From: a virus
Virus record (IMG/VR): IMGVR_UViG_3300025131_008672
Location: 1-61,170 of that record
DNA length: 61,170 nucleotides
Direction: 5' to 3' (one strand)
Positions within the stretch are counted from its first letter, which is position 1; each line of letters begins with the position of its first letter. Below, in pieces: positions 37,882 to 46,089 of this stretch. The position numbers were made by a program, and so were the translations under genes. The notes beneath the pieces were generated by a model. It was not told where the DNA came from. It saw only the letters and a program-made list of their open reading frames with translations, and searched no databases.

Positions 37882-38103
37882 TTAATTTTCCTCCATGGTT
37901 AGATGTTCTTCATTGTCTTCTAGTGTGACTCCTTCGAGTGAAACCACCGGAGGATTTGTCACCACCAGCACTGACTGGCTGGCATCTTCAGGGTCAACCT
38001 GAAAATTCATCTCCTGTAGAACTGGCACTATATCGCTCTGTTCCATTAGAGATTTTTGAAGCGCCATCATCAGGGCGCCAACTGCTTGGTTAGATAATTT
38101 CAT
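37882..38103 (-). CDS. Conserved phage protein of the MKLSNQAVGALMMALQ type (73 aa)
   Basis: The frame is open further upstream, but the start is set at ATG 38103 because AAGGAG lies directly before it (38110-38115) and the previous gene ends at 38114. The N-terminus MKLSNQAVGALMMALQKSLM followed by an acidic helix is, as I recall, a conserved opening among short proteins of T4-like marine phages including cyanophages. Those are annotated only as hypothetical. C-terminal residues are acidic (LEDNEEHLTMEEN). Function unknown. Confidence 0.75.
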   Translation of the reverse strand: MKLSNQAVGALMMALQKSLMEQSDIVPVLQEMNFQVDPEDASQSVLVVTNPPVVSLEGVTLEDNEEHLTMEEN

Positions 38104-38113
38104 TTTTTTCTCC

Positions 38114-38959
38114 TTATTCTTCTGAGACTGCTCTTCCTTTAAGAAGTTCCCAGTCTTTCTCGGGCCTAACTTCAAGATTTTTTTCCCACACTCCTTGCAG
38201 AACTGTAGGATTTAGTTCGTTCATTCTAGCAAAATATAGTAATGCATTTAAGTCTTTAGGAAAACATGAGCCCCCGAAACCTTTGAGGCCGTCTGGGCCC
38301 GGAGTCGAAAGATGCGTTGGGCCGATCCGTTGATCATATAAAGCATACTCTACCACCTTATCATAATCCACCCCGATTGGCTCACAAATCTGTTTAAACT
38401 CATTCGCAAAACTTACCTTGGTCGCCAAAAAACAATTAATGAAATATTTTACTGATTCGGCTGTGTTGGATCCTGTTTTCACGATAGGGGTTTTCTGAAA
38501 TACTTTACGGAACATATTTTTAATGATGGTGGTGGCGGGACGAGGGCCTCCAATAATAATCCTATTTTGATTTTTAAAATCATCAATATAATTGGCTTCC
38601 GTGAGAAATTCTGGATTAAAAACAATGTCAACATTGGCGCACTCCTCATTAAGTCGCGCGGTCGTACCCGGTACCACTGTTGATTTAATGACCACGATAT
38701 TTCCTAAATCAAAGGAATTAATGGCGCGTACAGCCCCCTCCAAAATCGATAAATCGCAAGATCCATCTCGTTTCATCGGCGTAGGAAGACATGTGAAAAC
38801 AATATGGGCTTTCGCACAGACATCCTCTAGAGATGAACATGTAGATACATTGGCTTTAAACTTATCATACGTTTCAATAGTAAAATGATTCTTCATACCT
38901 TCACGAATAGCTGTTCCCACAAACCCTTGACCGATTATGCCAATTACTTCTTTAGTCAT
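38114..38959 (-). CDS. UDP-glucose/GDP-mannose dehydrogenase, short form
   Basis: 281 residues. The start is ATG 38959 behind a perfect AAGGAGG (38965-38971); a longer upstream reading is not needed. The NAD-binding motif IGIIGQGFVG is at residues 6-15. Active-site residues of the UDP-glucose dehydrogenase family are present: K171 and N175 in KYFINCFLA, and catalytic C232 in GFGGSCFPKD. These enzymes oxidise a nucleotide sugar to its uronate with two NAD+. The protein stops about 50 residues after C232, so the C-terminal UDP-binding domain of the usual ~390-450-residue enzyme is largely missing. It may act with a partner, such as the full-length copy at 46090-47250, or on another substrate. 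Confidence 0.85.
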   Translation of the reverse strand: MTKEVIGIIGQGFVGTAIREGMKNHFTIETYDKFKANVSTCSSLEDVCAKAHIVFTCLPTPMKRDGSCDLSILEGAVRAINSFDLGNIVVIKSTVVPGTTARLNEECANVDIVFNPEFLTEANYIDDFKNQNRIIIGGPRPATTIIKNMFRKVFQKTPIVKTGSNTAESVKYFINCFLATKVSFANEFKQICEPIGVDYDKVVEYALYDQRIGPTHLSTPGPDGLKGFGGSCFPKDLNALLYFARMNELNPTVLQGVWEKNLEVRPEKDWELLKGRAVSEE

Positions 38960-39836
38960 GGTGACCTCCTTCAATATTAAAACACCGGTGAATTCCGACC
39001 GGAATATCAATTGCAGCATCCCACCCATACTTTGACAATGACTCTGTATTAGCACGGGTTGTCGCCACCTCTCCGGGGCGTTCGGCCACATAATCAAACT
39101 CTACATCATGATATACTTGAACTATCTCTCTTACTTCATTAAGAGAAATGTTCTCTCCCGTTCCTACATCAAAAACAGCCCCATCAAAGCGGTCATTATA
39201 TTCCATACAATGAATATTCGCAGCTACTACGTCACTAACGTGAATCATATCACGTCGCTGTTCGCCATCGCCTGTAATAAACGGAGTGTCGCCCTCCAAA
39301 ATGGCGCGGCGCCAATTCGCGACTGCTGTAGCGTACGGTCCGTCAGCGCGCTGGTCTTCTGAATACACGTTGAAATATCTTAAACATACCGTATCTAGCC
39401 CATATACCTCGGAATATATGCCGCACTCTTTCTCGGTAATTAGCTTTTGTAGTGCATAGGGGTTTGTCGGACCATCACCGTTCCCCATCACCGACGATGA
39501 CGAAGAATAAATTACTCTTTTAACCGACTTACATTTGCGAGCGAAATTTAAAAGAACCGAGCCGGCCATTACATTGTTGTACATGGTCTCCACAGGACTT
39601 TCTAAACACAAGCCTATCCGTGGCCAACAAGCTAAATGAAAAACATACTCGGGCTCAAAGTTAATATAATGGGGATGAAATGAGCCGTCAGTTCCTTCCG
39701 CCAAAGATGTGATAACATCATGAGAAACGATATCCTTTAAATCTATTCCCATCACTTCATGACCTTGAGCAATCAATTCGCCGTAAAGGCGAGAGCCAAT
39801 ATATCCTTTATGTCCTGTTACTAAGCATTTAGCCAT
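38952..39836 (-). CDS. NAD-dependent nucleotide-sugar epimerase/dehydratase (SDR)
   Basis: 294 residues, starting behind AGGAGG. It is an extended short-chain dehydrogenase: nucleotide motif VTGHKGYIGS near the N-terminus, SSSSSVMG active-site strand, the Y-x3-K catalytic pair in NPYALQK, and RYFNVYSEDQRADGPYA in the substrate region. Family members epimerise or dehydrate UDP-, GDP- or dTDP-sugars. The exact substrate cannot be read. It overlaps the short dehydrogenase by eight bases, so the two may act in sequence, for example oxidation followed by C4 epimerisation of a uronate. Confidence 0.82.
   Translation of the reverse strand: MAKCLVTGHKGYIGSRLYGELIAQGHEVMGIDLKDIVSHDVITSLAEGTDGSFHPHYINFEPEYVFHLACWPRIGLCLESPVETMYNNVMAGSVLLNFARKCKSVKRVIYSSSSSVMGNGDGPTNPYALQKLITEKECGIYSEVYGLDTVCLRYFNVYSEDQRADGPYATAVANWRRAILEGDTPFITGDGEQRRDMIHVSDVVAANIHCMEYNDRFDGAVFDVGTGENISLNEVREIVQVYHDVEFDYVAERPGEVATTRANTESLSKYGWDAAIDIPVGIHRCFNIEGGHHD
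38965..38971 (-). promoter_or_regulatory. Ribosome binding site deciding the start of the short dehydrogenase
   Basis: The minus strand reads AAGGAGG, five bases before the ATG at 38959. It lies within the last codons of the epimerase gene upstream, whose stop (38952) falls eight bases inside the dehydrogenase gene. This fixes the start at 38959 rather than at a start codon further upstream. Confidence 0.8.
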
Positions 39837-39848
39837 ATTATTACCTCC

Positions 39849-40553
39849 TTATTTCTTTTTAATAATACAAATATTGTTTTTGCGGCCGCCGTCATCGAGA
39901 ATGGTCCAATCCTGAATATTTTCTACCAGGTAGGCACATTCTGTCGGGGTCAGCGTCTTCGATAACCACTGCTTGGCGCGGTCCAGGACAGTAAACGCCT
40001 CTTCCAGAGTGTGTTCTTGAACATGGCGCGCCTTCATTAATCCTTTAGAATCCAGTTTATCCAAATTAACGTTAGTCTCCTCCCAATTATGGCCGCGACG
40101 AGACGCGGTGGAAAGATCCTCGACGATATAGAATCCCCCAGAATTTAAAAAGGGAAAAAGCGTCCCCAAACTAATCTGAATTGCGTCGGGCATATGGGCG
40201 CCGTCGTCAATAATATAATCATATCCAGTCAGACATGCTTCACCGCACCGCAAAAGGTCTTCGCGATGTAACTGATTGCCCCGAATAACATGAATGTCTA
40301 GTCCCTCTAACTCCGAAAGAGTAACCTCCTGGTCGGGCAGAAAAAAGGGATCCATACAATAAATCTCCCCTTGAGTAAAATATTCTTTCCACATCTTAGA
40401 CGAGCCACCTACTTTACCGGCTCCTATCTCTAATAAGCTTATGGGCTTCTCTTTTATTTCCTCAAATAGGGGGCCATAAACACGCTCGGTAAAAGTGTGA
40501 GTTGTCGCTTTGTCGGTACCATATTTGCGCCCTAATTTGGTTAACTCATGCAT
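39849..40553 (-). CDS. SAM-dependent O-methyltransferase, macrocin-type
   Basis: 234 residues. The pattern KYGTDKATTHTFTERVYGPLF, the SAM loop LLEIGAGKVGGSSKMW, the acidic site DPFF and the DYIIDDGAHMPD motif match the demethylmacrocin/sugar O-methyltransferase group, which methylates sugar hydroxyls and uses the DDG(S/A)H motif. In this context it probably O-methylates a glycan or nucleotide sugar. It starts eight bases inside the end of the GME-like gene, so the two are co-translated. Confidence 0.78.
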   Translation of the reverse strand: MHELTKLGRKYGTDKATTHTFTERVYGPLFEEIKEKPISLLEIGAGKVGGSSKMWKEYFTQGEIYCMDPFFLPDQEVTLSELEGLDIHVIRGNQLHREDLLRCGEACLTGYDYIIDDGAHMPDAIQISLGTLFPFLNSGGFYIVEDLSTASRRGHNWEETNVNLDKLDSKGLMKARHVQEHTLEEAFTVLDRAKQWLSKTLTPTECAYLVENIQDWTILDDGGRKNNICIIKKK

Positions 40554-41550
40554 TTTCTACCTGCTCTGCAATCCAAGCATATGTCTTTTCCATTCCACAC
40601 CGTAGAGCCTGTTGATAATCCCATCCCAGCTTCTCACGAATAAGAGTATTGTCGGAATTACGCCCTCGTACGCCCACCGGGGTTGGGAATCCATATTTGG
40701 CTTTGAAGCGTTCTCCATCAATATTATCAATTGTAAGACTCTTTCCGGAAATGTCAATTGCCATCTCAGCAAACTTATTGATGGCGATCATCTCTTCGGA
40801 TCCGATGTTCACGGGGCCCTCAAATGTAGGGTGGTCCATAAGGCGCCTGGTGGCCTCTATACACTCATCAATGTAGAGGAAGGACCTAGTTTGTAGGCCA
40901 TCCCCCCAAACTTCAATCTCGGCGCCCTCACGAGCTCTCGCGACCTTTCTACAGAAGGCGGCAGGAGCCTTCTCGCGGCCGCCGTCCCACGTGCCCAGAG
41001 GGCCAAAAATATTATGATAACGAGCTACCCGTATCGTAAGGCCATAATTGCGAGCAAAAGCAAACCATAAACGCTCACTGAATAATTTCTCCCATCCGTA
41101 TTCAGAATCCGGCTGGGCCGGATAGGCTGAATTTTCCGTACAGTTGGGATTGTCGGGATCCATTTGGTTGTGTTCCGGATACATGCACGCCGAAGAAGAG
41201 TAAAAGATTCGATTAACCTTCTTTTTAACACACTGTTCGGCAATATTGAGATTAATCATTGCCGAATTGTGCATGATGTCAGCATCATTCTCGCCGGTAA
41301 ATACGAATCCCGCGCCGCCCATATCTGCCGCAAATTGGTATATCTCATCGAGATCCTCGGTTACCACGCGATCGCACACTACCGGATTGCGCAAGTCGCC
41401 CTGTACAAATTCGTCTATCACCGTGGTGATGTCAAAAAACTCATGATATTTAAGATCGACAGCACGTACCCAATGACCTTCTTCTTTTAACCTTTTTGCC
41501 ATAGCGCCGCCAATAAATCCTCCAGCGCCACAGACTAATATTCTCTTCAT
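40546..41550 (-). CDS. gme: GDP-mannose 3,5-epimerase-like SDR enzyme
   Basis: 334 residues, matching GDP-D-mannose 3,5-epimerase along its length: GAGGFIGG (8-15), AADMGGAGFVFT, SSSACMYPE, YGWEKL, RYHNIFGPLGTWDGGREKAP, WGDGLQTRSFLYIDE and RGRNSDNTLIREKLGW. The residues aligned with the plant catalytic set, C122, K155 and K194, have spacings of 33 and 39, the same as C145/K178/K217 of the Arabidopsis enzyme; Y151 completes Y-x3-K. The enzyme converts GDP-D-mannose to GDP-L-galactose (and GDP-L-gulose) with bound NAD+. No GDP-mannose 4,6-dehydratase is nearby, so L-galactose rather than L-fucose is the likely product. Confidence 0.88.
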   Translation of the reverse strand: MKRILVCGAGGFIGGAMAKRLKEEGHWVRAVDLKYHEFFDITTVIDEFVQGDLRNPVVCDRVVTEDLDEIYQFAADMGGAGFVFTGENDADIMHNSAMINLNIAEQCVKKKVNRIFYSSSACMYPEHNQMDPDNPNCTENSAYPAQPDSEYGWEKLFSERLWFAFARNYGLTIRVARYHNIFGPLGTWDGGREKAPAAFCRKVARAREGAEIEVWGDGLQTRSFLYIDECIEATRRLMDHPTFEGPVNIGSEEMIAINKFAEMAIDISGKSLTIDNIDGERFKAKYGFPTPVGVRGRNSDNTLIREKLGWDYQQALRCGMEKTYAWIAEQVENA

Positions 41551-41551
41551 C

Positions 41552-42178
41552 TTAATCCTTCATAATAAATAAACTAGCGGGTTTGGAATGCTTACCGTCG
41601 CTCGTTTTACGTTCCACCCATTCGTACGTAACATCTAGGGTATCTAAAAAATTCTCCAGGTATTTTCTGCTCCACTCTGCGTATATACAGTTGTCGTGCT
41701 TATGAACAAAGTTAACACAATCATGACCCGCCAAAAAGTCCCGGAAAAAAGACACGATAAGGAGCTTATTCGTTACGCGCAACATTTCCTGGAGCAACAG
41801 GCGCGGGTCTTCCTTTTGATGATTTAAAACATCCAAACAGAGTATGCAGTCAAACTCTTCGTCTGCAAAATTTCCAAGATCGCGAAGGTCGCGATCGACT
41901 ACAGGAATATTTTTAAGTTCGCAGAATTTAATCAACTTGGGGGTTATTTCGGTCCCCAGATATCTGGCATCCGACGGATACCCACGATTATCTAGAACCT
42001 CTTTCATGCTTCCTGTACCGCAGCCTATGTCCAATACTGATTTCAGGCCCAGCTCTACAATCAGTGCACCCAACTCCTCTTTCCAGGGTTCCGGAGTGCC
42101 GCACCACCTTTGAAAATCTTTAAAGTTGCACGACTCTTGCCAAAAACGCAAGTGGGCATTTGTCTCGTTATCTGTCAT
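41552..42178 (-). CDS. Class I SAM-dependent methyltransferase
   Basis: 208 residues. The SAM-binding motif SVLDIGCGTGSMKEV lies near residues 47-61, the acidic ribose-binding site is GTEI, and motif IV is CILCLDVLNHQKEDP. The C-terminal part (KYLENFLDTLDVTYEWVERK) is typical of sugar or small-molecule methyltransferases. The substrate is unknown; the neighbours suggest a sugar. It overlaps the NAD synthetase by 11 bases upstream and is followed after one base by the GME-like gene, preceded there by AAGGA. Confidence 0.8.
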   Translation of the reverse strand: MTDNETNAHLRFWQESCNFKDFQRWCGTPEPWKEELGALIVELGLKSVLDIGCGTGSMKEVLDNRGYPSDARYLGTEITPKLIKFCELKNIPVVDRDLRDLGNFADEEFDCILCLDVLNHQKEDPRLLLQEMLRVTNKLLIVSFFRDFLAGHDCVNFVHKHDNCIYAEWSRKYLENFLDTLDVTYEWVERKTSDGKHSKPASLFIMKD

Positions 42179-42953
42179 CCGGAGTGTCCTTTACTAGATA
42201 ACATACAGGAGGTACTTCCAACTTATGGCGACTGGCCAGGTGCCTGCTTACATAAATTTGTAGAACCTCCTGTTGTCTTTCCGAAAGCATTTCGAAATCA
42301 GGACCATTCTGATCGTAATAATCAAGAGCCCACTCTAATTCTTCATATGTTGCCCCAATTTGCTCCTCATCAGACCTGTCATCCTCCCAGAGGCCGTCGG
42401 TAGGAGTGGCACTGATTATCTCTCCACTAATTCCCAAATGGTTCGCTAATTGCCTCACCTCACTCTTTAAAAGATCAGCGATGGGGCTGACATCCACTCC
42501 GCCATCTCCATATTTGGTAAAGAACCCAATTCCATAATCTTCTATTTTATTACCCGTACCTCCCACTAATAAATTATGAGTGTTCGCTATAGAATACAAA
42601 AGAGTCATTCGTAATCTAGAACGCGTGTTTACGAGGGCAAGATCAGAAAACTCTACATCTAAAGATTGGAACGTTTCATAAAGCTGGCTAAGGTCTATGG
42701 TCATAGAGGTTACATTCTCAAAGTTGTTTTTCAGCCACTGTATGTGCTTTTCAGCGCGGCTTACATGAGAGGGGGGTTGGTGAATAGGAAGAGCGACCAC
42801 CACTAGTTTGAGTCCCGTTAAAGCGCACAATGTTGACGTTACTGCCGAATCAATTCCCCCCGATACCCCAACAACGTAGCCCTCGGCGGACGCTGCCAAG
42901 GCCCGGTTCCGAAGCCACGCTATAATTGTAATACTCCCCCTTATATAGTCCAT
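42168..42953 (-). CDS. nadE: NAD+ synthetase, NadE-type
   Basis: 261 residues, the size of ammonia-dependent NAD+ synthetases without the glutaminase domain. The PP-loop is VGVSGGIDSAV (28-38). GGTGNKIEDY (131-140) and FFTKYGDGGVDVSPIADL (144-161) are NadE signatures, as is the acidic loop TDGLWEDDRSDEEQIGATYE. It adenylates and amidates deamido-NAD+ to NAD+. Within this island it could supply NAD+ to the dehydrogenases and epimerases. A counter-defence role against NAD+-depleting host systems is also possible. Closely related sugar-amidating ligases exist, but the motifs fit NadE better. Confidence 0.88.
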   Translation of the reverse strand: MDYIRGSITIIAWLRNRALAASAEGYVVGVSGGIDSAVTSTLCALTGLKLVVVALPIHQPPSHVSRAEKHIQWLKNNFENVTSMTIDLSQLYETFQSLDVEFSDLALVNTRSRLRMTLLYSIANTHNLLVGGTGNKIEDYGIGFFTKYGDGGVDVSPIADLLKSEVRQLANHLGISGEIISATPTDGLWEDDRSDEEQIGATYEELEWALDYYDQNGPDFEMLSERQQEVLQIYVSRHLASRHKLEVPPVCYLVKDTPDDR

Positions 42954-42957
42954 CTCT

Positions 42958-43797
42958 TTAGTCCCATCTAAACCAGCCAGATAGTGGTATCTGACTTAAG
43001 TTCTTGTTTTTGGCACCCTTCCAGGGGCGCCATGGTCCATATACTCCCACCTTCTTGGCGTCACTTAAAGCCGCGGCCCACCAGGATAGTGTACCATGTT
43101 CAAACAAAATATTGTTGAAACTTCTGATAAAATTAAAATCTTCGCCTACGGTGCGTCGCGTAACCTGTGGATTATATGGAGCAAATCCCTCTACAAGCTC
43201 ATTAAAATATTTAACAGAATCTTCGATGGGGACGCGGTCATCGGGGAGAGTGTTTACATGAAATTTCATCGCTTGCAGCTCTTCCGGTGTCACAAGCTCC
43301 CATGTAGGCATATCGGTTACAATATGAAATTCACTAAACTCAAACTGATCAATAGCTCTTTTATAGCTGTCTACGCGCGGCTTCGAATAAAACTCATTTT
43401 TCATAAAGAGGCGGTCACCCGTACGCATATGTAAAACCAAGGCAGAATCTTCCCGGACAACTGGAAGAGGAAACCAAGACTTAATCTTTTCTATATGATT
43501 TATATAAAATCTATAATCTTCAAAATATCCATTAAGATGGAAGTGGGCCCCTTTATAAATAGGGTCAAACATTTTTGTATAATTAGCATCTGAAACAGAT
43601 TGAAGCATGGTGGGCAGTCGGCCGGGCCAAAATTCAATACCCAGTGCCTCTAGGTCGGGGATTCCGTAATAATCAGGCGTGGGGGGAACCGCGTACGCGG
43701 TGGCGTCGTGATATTCAGCCAGCAAACGCGCTGCGCAGTACTGAAAAAGGTTATTCCCAAAGCCGTTCGTAAATTGTGTAGTAACCTGTGCTGTCAT
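42958..43797 (-). CDS. GT11-like (alpha-1,2-fucosyltransferase family) glycosyltransferase
   Basis: 279 residues. Family GT11 hallmarks are visible: GFGNNLFQYCAARLLA at 12-27 (family GGLGNQLFQYA), HFHLNGYFEDYRFY in the middle, VLHMRTGDR at 122-130 (H-x-R-x-GD), and GTLSWWAAALSDAKKV near the end. GT11 enzymes transfer L-fucose from GDP-L-fucose. L-galactose differs from L-fucose only by the C6 hydroxyl, and fucosyltransferases can use GDP-L-galactose. With a GME-like enzyme two genes downstream and no fucose pathway, an L-galactosyl donor is a reasonable inference. Soluble, no membrane segment. Confidence 0.82.
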   Translation of the reverse strand: MTAQVTTQFTNGFGNNLFQYCAARLLAEYHDATAYAVPPTPDYYGIPDLEALGIEFWPGRLPTMLQSVSDANYTKMFDPIYKGAHFHLNGYFEDYRFYINHIEKIKSWFPLPVVREDSALVLHMRTGDRLFMKNEFYSKPRVDSYKRAIDQFEFSEFHIVTDMPTWELVTPEELQAMKFHVNTLPDDRVPIEDSVKYFNELVEGFAPYNPQVTRRTVGEDFNFIRSFNNILFEHGTLSWWAAALSDAKKVGVYGPWRPWKGAKNKNLSQIPLSGWFRWD

Positions 43798-44501
43798 GTG
43801 TCCACTTTTTCAAACTCATAGCCAAAAGCTTCAATGTCTGCCTGTGAGCGCTCGCGGACGATTTCGACAAGATCGGGGGTATAATGAGAAGTATAGTGAG
43901 GCTCTGGGGTGCGAGTCTTACCCTGATGGTATCCAACGTGATTCTGGTGTGGTAATTCTAACTCTCCCACCCCTATCTTATCACAGACAAATTGAAAGTC
44001 TTTTTGGATATTTTCTACTCGGCCCACAAAGTCGACCATTAAAGCACCACTCTGATCGCTAATGTGTTCAATTTGATTTCGCATGTGCCACTTATCGTGC
44101 TGATATCCACTAATAGGCATCTCATAAGCGGCCCCGATCTGGCGCACAAAGTCCTCAAAACTAATTTCTCCGTCTTGTCCCTGCCAACCACGATCGGCCC
44201 AGCCAGTTCGCTGTCCGGTGCGCGTAAGCCAATGCCAGTTAGAAACATAGCGGTCCCACGGATTACGCACGAAACAAAACTTAAAAGTATTATTCCAAGC
44301 ATGAGATCCAACGACATGGCGCATAATCTGGGCGCGTGAAATCTTAAAATCAAACATGGCAAAGAGCGGAAGCGGAAGAATCGGATTTTTTATCATACTT
44401 GTCTTCTCGGTAATAAGTCCGCTCTCTTGATAGGGCTCAAAAGCTGTCATCATACTAGTTCCAGCAGCCTTAGGAACATGGATAAAGATACCTTTATACA
44501 T
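43794..44501 (-). CDS. Sulfotransferase, Sulfotransfer_2 type
   Basis: 235 residues. The PAPS 5'-phosphosulfate loop is IHVPKAAGTSMM (7-18) and the 3'-phosphate site is FVRNPWDRYVSNW (77-89, R79 and S87). The C-terminal helices (DKWHMRNQIEHISDQ, FVGRVENIQKDFQFVC) fit the carbohydrate sulfotransferase group. It would move sulfate from PAPS to a sugar hydroxyl. Animal relatives are Golgi membrane proteins; this one lacks an anchor and should be cytosolic. It overlaps both neighbours by four and eight bases. Confidence 0.87.
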   Translation of the reverse strand: MYKGIFIHVPKAAGTSMMTAFEPYQESGLITEKTSMIKNPILPLPLFAMFDFKISRAQIMRHVVGSHAWNNTFKFCFVRNPWDRYVSNWHWLTRTGQRTGWADRGWQGQDGEISFEDFVRQIGAAYEMPISGYQHDKWHMRNQIEHISDQSGALMVDFVGRVENIQKDFQFVCDKIGVGELELPHQNHVGYHQGKTRTPEPHYTSHYTPDLVEIVRERSQADIEAFGYEFEKVDT

Positions 44502-45198
44502 TTTCTCTCCTCAAAAATAGTAAATCGCCGGAGTTGCCGGGGCTCGACAGTTGTGGCACAGGACTGAAACCTTTAATATCAAAATAAGTGGTGGTTTCCT
44601 CTCGCGTCATGGAACCTTCATACATCATCTCCCCATATTCAATCCAAACAAGACGAATGCGGCGAAGATCTGCACCCATCCCGTCGAGGACATTCTTCTC
44701 GGCGCCTTGTACATCTATCCACGCCAAATCAATTTCTTTGGGGCCCCCTTTCATGCGGAGCCACGAATCAAATCGTTGAGTGGAGACTTCAATCGTTTCC
44801 TCTTTATTAAGGTGATATCCTTTTTTCAACGACGAAGACCCCGAATTACTTAATTCTTCTTCGTTATAAAGGGCACGATCGATCCAGTCGTATTTCTCTG
44901 GGGGTGCACCACCATCTGTCGCTTGATAGCTTTGATAGAAGCTCGCTGTTCCGTCGACGTCCGAAAGGGCCACTTCATATAAAAAAGCGCGCGGATCCTG
45001 AACATACCGCCGGAATGTCTTAATACACCGCGGATCAGGCTCAAAACAGTGTAGTTCCACCCCGGGAAAGGTTTCGAGAAAGCGAAGAGAATCTTCTCCG
45101 AAATGTGCACCGATTTCCACAATAACTGGATTATCCTTGCCTACAATCCGCTTGAACACGTCAAACTTGGGCCCATAATGTTTCATTACGCTCTGCAT
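44494..45198 (-). CDS. FkbM-family methyltransferase
   Basis: 234 residues. The SAM loop is NPVIVEIGAHFGEDSLRF (23-40) followed by ELHCFEPDPRCIKTFRRY. The FkbM signature LAWIDVQGAEKNVLDGM and the closing segment VWIEYGEMMYEG are present. FkbM enzymes O-methylate sugars and polyketides, and occur in capsule, LPS and flagellin glycan clusters. It starts at TAATG on the stop of the second FkbM-like gene, so the two are made together and may methylate different positions. Confidence 0.85.
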   Translation of the reverse strand: MQSVMKHYGPKFDVFKRIVGKDNPVIVEIGAHFGEDSLRFLETFPGVELHCFEPDPRCIKTFRRYVQDPRAFLYEVALSDVDGTASFYQSYQATDGGAPPEKYDWIDRALYNEEELSNSGSSSLKKGYHLNKEETIEVSTQRFDSWLRMKGGPKEIDLAWIDVQGAEKNVLDGMGADLRRIRLVWIEYGEMMYEGSMTREETTTYFDIKGFSPVPQLSSPGNSGDLLFLRRENV

Positions 45199-46085
45199 TA
45201 GTGCGTCTCGGGCTCACGTAAGCTAGTAATGGTGGATAAAATACTATCATAATTTTGGTCCACCCAAGCCATTTTGTGAGCCTTGGTTCCCCTCCGCTTC
45301 ACAAACTCCAATATAGGAGCCGACAAAGGGGCCGCGATGGCGTCTAAAATCGCATTCGAAAGGCCCACTTCCTCTAACTTCTTTTGTATCCATGGTATCT
45401 TCGGGAAAGCCTCAAGACCATCCAGATATAAATTCAACACATTTTCACTCACGTCAAAAAGGTGATAAAACTCTTCCTTCACAAAAAAACTGTCCTGATA
45501 GGAGCAAACCACTCGATATCCCTTGCGCAAGAAAACTTCATTCATGGTGGTTAAGCTTTGTTGGATATTGTTCTGGGCTATCTTGGGCGGGACGCGGGGG
45601 TGCAAAGGGTGGAGCATCTGACCGCCTTCAATGCATACTACACTGGGAAGGTTTTTTTCAAAGGTCTCAAAAACTTCAACGTCTAGGCCGTCGATATCGA
45701 CAGAACAGAAGTCAATATGGCGATCGTGAGGAATTATAGGAGGACTTACGACGTCATCAAATAAGCTATCACTTGTATTAATGAATTTATTTAAACAAAT
45801 TACGCGGTCATGGTTTCCATAGGTGCGGCATAGTTCCTGATATTTGCCATCGTGTGGCTCGATTTGAACGGAGTACCATCCTTCGTCTATAAGATTTTTG
45901 GTGTTGGAATTATAGAGACCATCCCATGCACCAAATTCCACACACACCCCTTCCTTTATCCCCATTCGACGGAAGATCTCGCGAATTAAGTGATCATTCT
46001 GGTTGTAATCATAGGGCGTACGGCTGTTTTGAACTGTGCCGTGCCACTTATCATGGTAGCCAATAAAATCTAATAAATTTTCCAT
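45198..46085 (-). CDS. FkbM-like methyltransferase, divergent
   Basis: 295 residues. The SAM-binding part is recognisable as GVCVEFGAWDGLYNSNTKNL (46-65), with SVQIEPHDGKYQELC and HIDFCSVDIDGLDVEVFETF corresponding to FkbM motifs. The C-terminal ~100 residues are not typical: a charged helical extension (LPSVVCIEGGQ onward) that may recognise the acceptor. It probably also methylates sugar hydroxyls. Start at ATG 46085 with AAGGA directly upstream, close to the previous stop. Confidence 0.75.
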   Translation of the reverse strand: MENLLDFIGYHDKWHGTVQNSRTPYDYNQNDHLIREIFRRMGIKEGVCVEFGAWDGLYNSNTKNLIDEGWYSVQIEPHDGKYQELCRTYGNHDRVICLNKFINTSDSLFDDVVSPPIIPHDRHIDFCSVDIDGLDVEVFETFEKNLPSVVCIEGGQMLHPLHPRVPPKIAQNNIQQSLTTMNEVFLRKGYRVVCSYQDSFFVKEEFYHLFDVSENVLNLYLDGLEAFPKIPWIQKKLEEVGLSNAILDAIAAPLSAPILEFVKRRGTKAHKMAWVDQNYDSILSTITSLREPETH

Positions 46086-46089
46086 GTCC

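Noticed and set aside
42168-42953. Sugar amidotransferase (WbpG/PseA-like) instead of NAD synthetase
   Set aside because: The FFTKYGDGG and GTGNK motifs are specific to the NadE group.
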